In this document: one piece after another, positions 1 through 5,676 of the stretch | Layout of the letters: each line of letters begins with the position of its first letter | How positions within the stretch are numbered: the first letter of the stretch is position 1 | Assembly (NCBI GenBank): GCA_027067015.1 | Contig: JAMOMS010000270.1 | Coordinates: 1 to 5,864, forward strand | DNA length: 5,864 bases | Origin: Campylobacterales bacterium | GTDB taxonomy: Bacteria; Campylobacterota; Campylobacteria; Campylobacterales; Hydrogenimonadaceae | Direction: 5' to 3' | The notes under the pieces: generated by a model | Seen by the model: only the letters and a program-made list of their open reading frames with translations | The model's database searches: none | Told to the model about the DNA's origin: nothing | Made by a program: the position numbers and the translations under genes

Positions 1-17
1 GAGGCGTGTGAGAGGGC

Positions 18-35
18 GGGGCTCAGTAGAGCCCC
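18..35 (-). terminator. GC-rich hairpin over the nhaD stop codon
   Basis: GGGGCTC (18-24) and GAGCCCC (29-35) form a perfect 7-base-pair stem around a four-base loop, and the nhaD stop (23-25) lies inside it. Read along nhaD, the stem is followed by C-rich sequence rather than a T-run, so it is not a classical intrinsic terminator. It could protect the 3' end or act with Rho. Sequence beyond position 1 is not available. Confidence 0.3.
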
Positions 36-1333
36 AGAATCTCAAACTGGATATACCAAAGCACCATGGCCAGGGCATAGCCCGCCAGCACCGTCCAGGC
101 CAGCTTGATGTGGGAGTTGAAAGTGTAAATACCCCGCAAGCGTCCCATGACACCCACGCCGGCGGCGGAGCCGAAGCTAATAAGGCTTCCCCCGATACCC
201 GCCGTCAGGGTTACCAGCAACCACTGGTCAATCCCCATCTCCGGGCTCGCTTTCAAAATGGCGCTCATCACCGGCACGTTATCCACAATGGCCGAGATAA
301 AGCCCACGCTGATATTAGCCGCCGTGGCGCCAATGAGGCCGTACATATCATGAATATACTCCAGATAGCCCAAAAAGTGGAGCGCCCCGACCGCCGAAAG
401 AATACCGAAGAAGAAGAGCAGTGTGTCGTTTTCGACCTTTTTCATGTTGACAAAAACATCATATCCTTCGGCATTTCCGCTGTGTTGCAGTTTATAGGAG
501 TGGAGTTTAAGCAGTGAGAGGCCAAACATCATCCCCCACATGGCGGGGAAGTGGAAAAACTGGTGTCCCACTACGGCGATAAAGATGGTAAAAGCGCCCA
601 GCCAGATCACCGTCTTGCCGCCGTCTTTGAGTTTGGGCACCTCCTCGGTCTCGACATTGAAGTGGGGCTCGCCGTCAGGCACATAACGGCTGAGCAACCA
701 CCCCGTCAACCCCCAACTGGCGATGGAGGGAATGAAAAGGAAGAGAAAATCGACAAACTCCCCTTTGCCCGCCGTCCAGGCCATCAGCGTGGTAATGTCG
801 CCAAAGGGGCTCCACGCACCCCCCGCGTTGGCGGCCACGACGATATTGATGGCCCCGGCCACCAGGAAGTCCCTGTTCTCCTTGTCAATCGTGTAAAGGA
901 CGGTTGAGAGGATCAGCGCCGTGGTGAGGTTGTCGGCCACGGGCGAGATAAAAAAGGCCAACAGGCCCGTCAGCCAGAAGAGCTTTTTGTAGCTGTACCC
1001 TTTGGAGACCAGTTTATATTTGAGCACGTCAAAGACCCGTCGCTCAATAAGCGTCTCAATAAAGGTCATGGCGACAAAGAGGAAGAAGAAGATTTCGGCA
1101 ATCTCCAAAATCAGGTGGCTCATCTCCGTATGGAGCGGATCGGGGTCAAGCCCGTTAAAGGCGAAATAGACGCCGATGAGCATGAACATGAAGGTACCGG
1201 CAAAGAGCGCCGGTTTGGCCTTGTTGATCTCGTACTTCTCCTCGGCGGCCACGAAATAGTAGGCAACCAGGAAGATAATCAGGTCGATAATCCCGACCCA
1301 CGTATGCGTCAGGTGAAACGTCGCTTCATGCAT
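23..1333 (-). CDS. nhaD: NhaD-type Na+/H+ antiporter
   Basis: Predicted inner-membrane sodium/proton antiporter of the NhaD family (ion transporter superfamily), which exports Na+ in exchange for H+. The 436-residue product is complete and mostly hydrophobic, with roughly eleven to twelve membrane segments by eye (for example about 14-30, 41-60, 71-94, 117-147, 193-215, 303-322, 331-360, 371-395 and 408-430). Family signatures are seen in order: SPVADNLTTALI at 130-141, NAGGAWSPFGDITTLM at 169-184, DNVPVMSAI at 351-359, and GIGGSLISFGSAAGVGVMG at 379-397. Paired intramembrane Asp-Asn motifs (D134/N135, D351/N352) are typical of this transporter type. The ATG at 1333 is preceded by AAAGGA five bases upstream, which overlaps the nadB stop codon; a second ATG four bases on is out of frame. 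It is the last gene visible in the minus-strand cluster, 9 bases after nadB. It fits a saline habitat or pH homeostasis. The family call is secure; the ion specificity is inferred. Confidence 0.93.
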   Translation of the reverse strand: MHEATFHLTHTWVGIIDLIIFLVAYYFVAAEEKYEINKAKPALFAGTFMFMLIGVYFAFNGLDPDPLHTEMSHLILEIAEIFFFLFVAMTFIETLIERRVFDVLKYKLVSKGYSYKKLFWLTGLLAFFISPVADNLTTALILSTVLYTIDKENRDFLVAGAINIVVAANAGGAWSPFGDITTLMAWTAGKGEFVDFLFLFIPSIASWGLTGWLLSRYVPDGEPHFNVETEEVPKLKDGGKTVIWLGAFTIFIAVVGHQFFHFPAMWGMMFGLSLLKLHSYKLQHSGNAEGYDVFVNMKKVENDTLLFFFGILSAVGALHFLGYLEYIHDMYGLIGATAANISVGFISAIVDNVPVMSAILKASPEMGIDQWLLVTLTAGIGGSLISFGSAAGVGVMGRLRGIYTFNSHIKLAWTVLAGYALAMVLWYIQFEILGLY

Positions 1334-1338
1334 ATGCG

Positions 1339-1344
1339 TCCTTT
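1339..1344 (-). promoter_or_regulatory. ribosome binding site of nhaD
   Basis: AAAGGA on the minus strand overlaps the last bases of the nadB stop codon and lies five bases before the nhaD ATG. It selects the first of two closely spaced ATGs (1333 rather than the out-of-frame one at 1329) and indicates tight coupling to nadB. Confidence 0.7.
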
Positions 1345-2800
1345 ATTCGTTCACAATGTAGTGGGCGCCCACCGACTCGTCCCGCGCCAGGGCCGATTCG
1401 ATAATATTGCGCGCCGTCTTGAGCCGCAGTCCCAACAGACGCCCGATGGTCAGATGCTGAACATCATCCACAAAGTCAAGCGCCCGACGCAGACCGGCAC
1501 GGGTTCTGACAATACCCACCTCCTGCCACATGGTACGGCGGAGGCGCTGTTTAAGTATAGTATCATCTTTTTCCACGAGGTTTCCCTTAAATTCGGCAAA
1601 CGGCGGCTTATGGCTCCACTCGTAGCCTTTTTGCAAAAGCGCTCTGGCCGCCCGACGCCCAAACACCAATCCCTCCAAAAGCGAGTTACTCGCCAGCCTG
1701 TTGGCGCCGTGTACCCGGGTGCTGGCCGCTTCCCCCACCACATAGAGGTTCTCCAGTCCCGGCACCGCGCCGTTTAGGTCGCACACGATACCGCCGATGG
1801 CGTAGTGAAACGCCGGGGAGATGGGCACCCGCTCTTTGGGCAGGTTGTAACCGATGCCTTCAAGCGCTTTTTTGATGTTGGGGAAACGGTGGGCGAAGAA
1901 CTCCTCGTCAAACATATCCATCTTCAGGTAGACCTTCGAGCCGGTTTTGCCCTGGTAATCGAAGATGGCGCGGCTGACAATATCCCTGGGCGCCAACTCG
2001 CCCCTCTCGTCATACGCAAACAAAAAGCGGTTCCCCGCCTCGTCCACCACATGGGCTCCTTCGCCTCTTAGCGCTTCGGTAAGCAACTGTTTACGGGCCC
2101 AGGGGTTGTCCACATAGACAGTGGGGTGAAACTGCATAAACTCCATCCGTTCCAGGCGGATTCCCCGCTCCAGGCAAATACCGTGAATGTCGGAACTGAT
2201 GGTGCGGGAGTTGGTGTGGTAGGCATACAGGCTCCCCACACCGCCGCTGGCGATGATAATATTGTGGGCATAAAGCTCCACCAACTCCTCATTCACCAGC
2301 GCCCGCACCCCGTAGACCGTATCGCCCGAGCGCAAAAGGTCAAACACCCGCACGTTATAGACCAGCGGATGGGGATTGGCCTGCATCAGAAACTGGTGCA
2401 GGTAGCGCCCCGTGGCGTCCCCGCCGGCGTGCAGAATGCGGGGCCGGCTGTGGGCCGCCTCTTTGGTGTACAAAAGCGCGCCTTTGTCGTCCCTGTCAAA
2501 AGCGAATCCCCGGTCAATCAGGTCGGGAATCACCGCCAGGCTCTCCTCCACCATGGTGCGCACCGCCCGCTCGTCACACAGCCCCGCGCCGGCGGAAAGG
2601 GTGTCGGCCACGTGACTCTCCACATCCGCTTCGTCCACGGCGGCGGCCACGCCGCCCTGGGCGTAAAAGGTGTTACACTCCCAGGGAATGTCTTTACACA
2701 ACACCAAGACCCGTTTGTCGCGGGGAATATGAAGCGCCGCGTAGAGCCCGGCGATACCGGCCCCCAGCACAATCACGTCATAACGGCCGTCGGTTTTCAT
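1343..2800 (-). CDS. nadB: L-aspartate oxidase
   Basis: FAD-dependent cytosolic enzyme that oxidises L-aspartate to iminoaspartate, the first step of de novo NAD synthesis; NadA uses the product. The family can pass electrons to O2 or fumarate. Visible motifs: the Rossmann dinucleotide motif GAGIAG at 13-18, AQGGVAAA at 47-54, EAAHSRPRILHAGGDATGR at 114-132, MQFHPT at 222-227, TEALRGEGAH at 241-250, APRDIVSRA at 270-278, PAFHYAIGG at 329-337, and HGANRLASNSLLEG at 364-377. By position, E114, H225, R272, H332 and R368 correspond to the catalytic and substrate residues I recall for E. coli NadB (E121, H244, R290, H351, R386). At 485 residues it is shorter than the E. coli enzyme (about 540) because of a reduced C-terminal helical region. 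R362 sits where I expect glycine in (T)GVHGANR. The start ATG overlaps the stop of the upstream lipoprotein gene (ATGA), so translational coupling is likely; no strong Shine-Dalgarno is seen. The succinate dehydrogenase/fumarate reductase flavoprotein alternative is unlikely given the NadB-style motifs. Confidence 0.95.
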   Translation of the reverse strand: MKTDGRYDVIVLGAGIAGLYAALHIPRDKRVLVLCKDIPWECNTFYAQGGVAAAVDEADVESHVADTLSAGAGLCDERAVRTMVEESLAVIPDLIDRGFAFDRDDKGALLYTKEAAHSRPRILHAGGDATGRYLHQFLMQANPHPLVYNVRVFDLLRSGDTVYGVRALVNEELVELYAHNIIIASGGVGSLYAYHTNSRTISSDIHGICLERGIRLERMEFMQFHPTVYVDNPWARKQLLTEALRGEGAHVVDEAGNRFLFAYDERGELAPRDIVSRAIFDYQGKTGSKVYLKMDMFDEEFFAHRFPNIKKALEGIGYNLPKERVPISPAFHYAIGGIVCDLNGAVPGLENLYVVGEAASTRVHGANRLASNSLLEGLVFGRRAARALLQKGYEWSHKPPFAEFKGNLVEKDDTILKQRLRRTMWQEVGIVRTRAGLRRALDFVDDVQHLTIGRLLGLRLKTARNIIESALARDESVGAHYIVNE

Positions 2801-2937
2801 TGTTTCGCGCCGCCTTGTTGCGCGCTTGCCTCTTTTTTGGGATAGTAGGGAGACTTTTTATAGCCGCACCCGCCCATCACCGCCAGAAGGAGTGCTATAA
2901 TCACCGCATGAAAAACGCCGAATCGATTCTTGATCAT
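2797..2937 (-). CDS. small LptM/YifL-like lipoprotein
   Basis: A 46-codon gene that translates cleanly from ATG at 2937 to TGA at 2797-2799. The product has a basic N-terminus (MIKNR), a hydrophobic core (VIIALLLAV, residues 12-20) and a lipobox ending MGGC, with the lipidated cysteine at residue 24. The mature start, CGYKKSPYYP, matches the C-G-(L/Y)-K-x-x-x-Y-(F/Y)-P pattern of LptM (formerly YifL; CGLKGPLYFP in E. coli), a lipoprotein that assists LptD assembly in the LPS export machine. The tail is short, polar and low-complexity (KKEASAQQGGAKQ). Its stop overlaps the nadB start as ATGA, which strongly supports real translation. The 5' end overlaps the divergent DUF721-like gene by 30 bases. 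No good Shine-Dalgarno precedes the ATG. A GTG at 2904-2902 is an alternative start but would remove the basic residues. Lipoprotein nature is well supported; the LptM role is an inference from the short motif. Confidence 0.78.
   Translation of the reverse strand: MIKNRFGVFHAVIIALLLAVMGGCGYKKSPYYPKKEASAQQGGAKQ
2896..2901 (+). promoter_or_regulatory. possible -10 box for the DUF721-uvrC operon
   Basis: A perfect TATAAT ends 6 bases before the ATG at 2908. No -35 is visible at the usual distance, but Campylobacterota sigma-70 promoters often lack a conserved -35. If used, transcription would begin close to the A of the ATG, giving a leaderless or nearly leaderless mRNA. The same bases encode Ile-Ile (ATT ATA) in the opposing lipoprotein signal peptide, so chance occurrence is quite possible. 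Confidence 0.4.
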
Positions 2938-3351
2938 CTGCTTGCCCAACCTATCTACTCCCGATTGCGCCAAAACCGCTGTTACCGCCTGATCAAAAAG
3001 GCGTTACCGGCCCCTTTGCAAAAGGGAGTCATGTTTATTTTTGTCAAAGAGAAGACACTCTTTTTCGCCCTGCGGCATCCCGCCGTCAAGATGGAGTTCG
3101 ATTATAAGCTCCCTACCATTAAGAGTCTATTAACCTCTCTGCCCCCGGTAGAGGAGGCCTGCGCCGAGTTAAAATTTGAGCGCATCCGCACCTTCGTCTC
3201 CCGCTACGCCCCCAAACCCCGGCCCGCGCGCGACACCGTCCCCCGTTACAAAGAGCACGCCCGCCCCGACTTTGCGCTCACTGTCAAAGATGAGGCGCTC
3301 CGCCGGGAGTTTGAGGCCATCAAAGCCCTTATCGCCCGCAACCGCTCATGA
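2908..3351 (+). CDS. DUF721 (DciA-like) family protein, tentative
   Basis: A 147-residue soluble, basic protein with no signal peptide or membrane segment. The central part (about 36-78: PLQKGVMFIFVKEKTLFFALRHP, then EFDYKLPTIKSLLTSL) has the beta-beta-helix look of the DUF721/DciA fold, where a short strand pair is followed by a helix containing a double Leu. Residues 85-99 continue as a third strand (ELKFERIRTFVS). DciA proteins load or assist the replicative helicase DnaB, but that role should not be transferred here on so weak a resemblance. The tail (about 100-147) is Pro/Arg-rich then helical (DEALRREFEAIKALI). The ATG at 2908 is chosen because a start further upstream at 2800 would run through the whole divergent lipoprotein gene. 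AAGGAG at 2887-2892 lies 15 bases before the ATG, too far for normal use, while a TATAAT at 2896-2901 would put the transcript start at about the ATG itself. The stop overlaps the uvrC start (ATGA at 3348-3351), so the two are probably co-translated. It is a real gene; the family is moderately sure. Confidence 0.8.
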   Translation: MKNAESILDHLLAQPIYSRLRQNRCYRLIKKALPAPLQKGVMFIFVKEKTLFFALRHPAVKMEFDYKLPTIKSLLTSLPPVEEACAELKFERIRTFVSRYAPKPRPARDTVPRYKEHARPDFALTVKDEALRREFEAIKALIARNRS

Positions 3352-5153
3352 TCGACACCCTGCGCAACCTCCCCGACAGCCCGGGGGTCTACCAATATTT
3401 CGATCGGGAGGGCCGCCTGCTCTATGTGGGCAAGGCCAAGAGCCTTAAAAAACGGATCAAAAGCTATTTTCGTTTCACGCCGCGTCTCGCGCCCGCCCCC
3501 AACCTCAGCCCCCGCATCTACCATATGGTCTCGCAGATTGATCGCCTGGAGGTGATCCTCACCCCCACCGAAAGCGACGCGCTGGTGCTGGAAAACTCCC
3601 TGATCAAACAGCTCAAACCCAAATACAACATTCTCCTGCGCGACGACAAGACCTATCCTTATATCTATCTTGATCTCAAAGAGCCCTTTCCCCGGCTTGA
3701 GATCACCCGCAAAGTGATCAAAGGCAAAAAAGTGCGCTACTTCGGCCCCTTTCCCCACGGGGCGCGGGCCCTGCTGGACTCCATTTATGAACTGGTGCCG
3801 CTGGTGCAGAAAAAAGGGTCTCTCAAAGGCAAAAAGGCGTGTCTGTTTCACCAGATAGGGCGCTGTGAGGCCCCCTGTGAGGGGAAAATCACCCCCGAGG
3901 CGTACGCCCGCCACCTTCAGGAGGCCCTGGGTTACCTACACAACCAAAAACAGCTCATCGCCGCCTTGCAAAAGCGGATGCACCGCTACGCCAAACAGCT
4001 CCGATTCGAGGAGGCCGCCCGACTGCGTGACCGCATGGAAGCCATTGGCCGCATTGAGCAAAACGCCGCCGACCTGGCCCGCCGGGAGGATCTGGACCTC
4101 TTCGCCTTTGCCGACAACGGCCAACGGGGCGTTTTGGTGCGCCTTTTTATACGGGAGGGCAAGGTGGTCGCCTCCAGCCACACCTATATTGAAACGGGGG
4201 CCGACCCGGCCGAAGTCTACCGACAGGCCCTTTTGGATTTTTATACCGAAGAGACCCCCTTTACCGCCTCCGAAATCCTCACAGCCCACCCGTTGGAAGG
4301 GGCCGAAGAGCTTGCCCATATTGTCGGTGAGCGTATCGGTCGGCATGTTCATCTGCGCTACCCCCTGCGGGGTGACAAAAAAAGGCTCATCGGCCTGGCC
4401 CTGCAAAACGCCGACGAGCTCCTGCGGCAAAAGAGCGCGCAGGAAGAGCCGCTGGCGCCCATTCGGCGGCTCCTTGACGAAAGCGCCCCCATTCGGCGCG
4501 TCGAGGCTTTCGACAACTCCCACACCGCCGGGGAGGAGCCGGTGGGGGCCATGGTGGTTTATGACAACGGCAAGTGGGACAAATCCTCCTACCGCCGCTA
4601 CCGTCTTCAGGCCAAAGACGAGTACCGTCAGATGGAGGAGATGCTCCAGCGGCGCATCAGCGATTTTGACAAAGAGCCGCCGCCCGATCTGTGGGTGATT
4701 GACGGCGGCGAGACCCTTAGGCGACTGGCGCTTGGCCTGCTCAAAAAAGCGGGCGTCACCCTGCCGGTTGCGGCCATCGCCAAAGAAAAAGTTGACGCCA
4801 AAGCCCACCGGGCCAAAGGATCGGCCAAAGATCTGCTCTATATTGGCGGCGAGCCCTTGCGCCTACCCCCTTCGGATACCCGTTTGCAGTGGTTTCAGAA
4901 ACTGCGTGACGAAGCCCACCGCTTCGCCATAACCTACCACCGTAAAAAACGACTGGAGAGGGAGAAACAGATCTCTTTGCTTGAGGTAGAAGGAATCGGC
5001 CCGGGCAGGGTCAAAAAACTGCTTGATTACTTTGGAAGCTTTGAAGCCGTTCGCCAAGCCGACATCCAAGCCCTAAAAAAGGTTATCGGCCCCAAAGCGG
5101 CTTCGGCCCTTTACAAACATCTAAAAAAGGTTGAGAATCACAAACAAACATAA
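3348..5153 (+). CDS. uvrC: UvrABC excinuclease subunit C
   Basis: Nucleotide excision repair nuclease: after UvrA and UvrB mark a lesion, UvrC binds UvrB and cuts on both the 3' and 5' sides. The 601-residue protein is complete. An N-terminal GIY-YIG domain (about 9-95) has GVY at 13-15, YVGKAK at 26-31, R36 and the metal-binding E75. A cysteine-rich stretch follows (C165, C173, C177). A UVR domain for UvrB contact lies at about 200-235 (LRFEEAARLRDRMEAI). The RNase H-like 5' nuclease domain carries the DDH triad at D389 (EAFDNSH), D452 (VIDGG) and H524 (RDEAHRFA). A tandem helix-hairpin-helix (about 543-595, EGIGPGRVKK and VIGPKAASALY) binds DNA. The LAPAPNLSPRI insertion at 47-57 is typical of Campylobacterota UvrC. 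The start overlaps the stop of the upstream gene (ATGA). No rho-independent terminator is visible after the stop. The oddity is that these three cysteines are the only ones in the protein, whereas E. coli UvrC is reported to use four for a [4Fe-4S] cluster. Confidence 0.97.
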   Translation: MIDTLRNLPDSPGVYQYFDREGRLLYVGKAKSLKKRIKSYFRFTPRLAPAPNLSPRIYHMVSQIDRLEVILTPTESDALVLENSLIKQLKPKYNILLRDDKTYPYIYLDLKEPFPRLEITRKVIKGKKVRYFGPFPHGARALLDSIYELVPLVQKKGSLKGKKACLFHQIGRCEAPCEGKITPEAYARHLQEALGYLHNQKQLIAALQKRMHRYAKQLRFEEAARLRDRMEAIGRIEQNAADLARREDLDLFAFADNGQRGVLVRLFIREGKVVASSHTYIETGADPAEVYRQALLDFYTEETPFTASEILTAHPLEGAEELAHIVGERIGRHVHLRYPLRGDKKRLIGLALQNADELLRQKSAQEEPLAPIRRLLDESAPIRRVEAFDNSHTAGEEPVGAMVVYDNGKWDKSSYRRYRLQAKDEYRQMEEMLQRRISDFDKEPPPDLWVIDGGETLRRLALGLLKKAGVTLPVAAIAKEKVDAKAHRAKGSAKDLLYIGGEPLRLPPSDTRLQWFQKLRDEAHRFAITYHRKKRLEREKQISLLEVEGIGPGRVKKLLDYFGSFEAVRQADIQALKKVIGPKAASALYKHLKKVENHKQT

Positions 5154-5193
5154 ATGAAATGTGCGGTTTAGAAAACTTTATGATTCCGCGCCG

Positions 5194-5199
5194 TATAAT
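5194..5199 (+). promoter_or_regulatory. probable -10 box of the PAS sensor gene
   Basis: A perfect TATAAT lies in the 93-base spacer between uvrC and the PAS gene, about 47 bases before its ATG. No convincing -35 hexamer stands 16-18 bases upstream, as is common in Campylobacterota. The predicted start would be near 5206, leaving a leader of about 40 bases that contains the palindrome at 5223-5234 and the ribosome binding site. Being intergenic, it is better supported than the TATAAT at 2896. Confidence 0.6.
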
Positions 5200-5218
5200 A
5201 CTGATATGTCCGAATAAA

Positions 5219-5239
5219 CTTTAGTTTGCAAACTTAAAG
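5219..5239. promoter_or_regulatory. palindrome, possible operator over the PAS-gene leader
   Basis: AGTTTGCAAACT at 5223-5234 is a perfect 12-base palindrome. The symmetry extends outward (CTTT at 5219-5222 against AAAG at 5236-5239) if one unpaired T at 5235 is allowed. With no loop bases at its centre, it looks more like a binding site for a dimeric regulator than an RNA hairpin. It lies downstream of the TATAAT at 5194 and abuts the ribosome binding site, so a bound protein could block transcription or an RNA fold could mask translation. No run of T follows, so it is unlikely to be a uvrC terminator. The regulator is unknown. Confidence 0.4.
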
Positions 5240-5241
5240 GA
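5236..5241 (+). promoter_or_regulatory. ribosome binding site of the PAS gene
   Basis: AAAGGA stands five bases before the ATG at 5247 and fixes that start. Its first bases form the right arm of the extended palindrome at 5219-5239. Confidence 0.75.
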
Positions 5242-5246
5242 TCACC

Positions 5247-5663
5247 ATGCAGCGTCCCGAACCGCTTGATGAAGAGTATACTTTTACCGACGGCGTGATC
5301 ATCAGCGAAACCGATTTGAGCGGCGTCATCACCTTTGCCAACCGGAAATTTGCCGAAATCTCCGGTTACGAGCGCAAAGAGCTCATCGGTAAGCCCCACA
5401 ATATCATTCGGCACCCCGATATGCCAAAAGCCGCCTTTAAAGAGATGTGGGATACGATTCAGCAGGATAAGCCGTGGAGCGGTCTGGTTAAAAACCTGCG
5501 CAAAGACGGGCGCTACTACTGGGTGGAAACCTATATCAAACCGATCATCAAGGACGGCGAAAAGGTCGGCTACATCGCGGCACGCCATCCGGCCAAACCG
5601 ATGGATGTGGCCGAAGTAACCAAGCTCTACGCCAAAATGATCGAAGAAGAGAAAAAGCAGTAA
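5247..5663 (+). CDS. Aer/CetB-type PAS domain redox sensor
   Basis: A 138-residue cytosolic protein consisting almost only of one PAS domain (about 10-110) plus a charged C-terminal helix (about 118-138). It closely resembles the FAD-binding PAS domain of the E. coli aerotaxis receptor Aer: TDLSGVITFAN at 22-32, ISGYERKEL at 38-46, GKPHNIIRHPDMP at 48-60, MWDTI at 67-71, PWSGLVKNLRKDGRYYWV at 76-93. N32, R55, H56 and D58 align with Aer N34, R57, H58 and D60; the last three are needed for FAD binding there. It has no HAMP, membrane or methyl-accepting segment, so it must signal through a partner. That matches CetB of Campylobacter jejuni, a PAS-only protein that works with the membrane transducer CetA in energy taxis. 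No CetA-like partner lies in the window; the next gene, 13 bases on, may be functionally linked. The PAS/FAD identity is strong; the taxis role is inferred. Confidence 0.88.
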   Translation: MQRPEPLDEEYTFTDGVIISETDLSGVITFANRKFAEISGYERKELIGKPHNIIRHPDMPKAAFKEMWDTIQQDKPWSGLVKNLRKDGRYYWVETYIKPIIKDGEKVGYIAARHPAKPMDVAEVTKLYAKMIEEEKKQ

Positions 5664-5664
5664 G

Positions 5665-5672
5665 AAAGGTGG
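5665..5672 (+). promoter_or_regulatory. ribosome binding site supporting a GTG start
   Basis: AAAGGTGG, directly after the PAS-gene stop codon, lies four bases before the GTG at 5677. It is the main reason for choosing GTG as the start of the last gene. Confidence 0.6.
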
Positions 5673-5676
5673 ACTA

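Noticed and set aside
1115..2845. Plus-strand open frames of 220 and 239 codons opposite nadB
   Set aside because: Compositions rich in His, Gln and Arg and no known motifs; they mirror the nadB coding sequence.
2800..2907. Extension of the DUF721-like gene upstream to an ATG at 2800
   Set aside because: It would add 36 residues that lie antisense to the whole lipoprotein gene, and the extra N-terminus has no sensible match; the ATG at 2908 begins a normal soluble protein.
3012..3026. TTTGCAAA-centred palindrome resembling that at 5223-5234 (also at 1629-1638)
   Set aside because: Both lie in Leu-Gln-Lys codons (TTG CAA AAG or similar), which produce this core by chance; the flanks do not match the intergenic palindrome.
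3042..3047. TTGACA on the minus strand as a -35 box for the lipoprotein-nadB-nhaD operon
   Set aside because: No -10-like hexamer follows at 16-18 bases, and it lies inside DUF721-like coding sequence about 100 bases from the start.
3246..4808. Long antisense open frames (222 and 290 codons) opposite uvrC
   Set aside because: They are by-products of the GC-rich codon usage of uvrC, show no recognisable domains, and uvrC is certain on the other strand.
5154..5246. Rho-independent terminator after uvrC
   Set aside because: The only symmetric element is a loopless palindrome without a following T-run.
5178..5588. Minus-strand open frame opposite the PAS gene
   Set aside because: Antisense shadow of a clearly assigned PAS domain; it also covers the intergenic promoter region.
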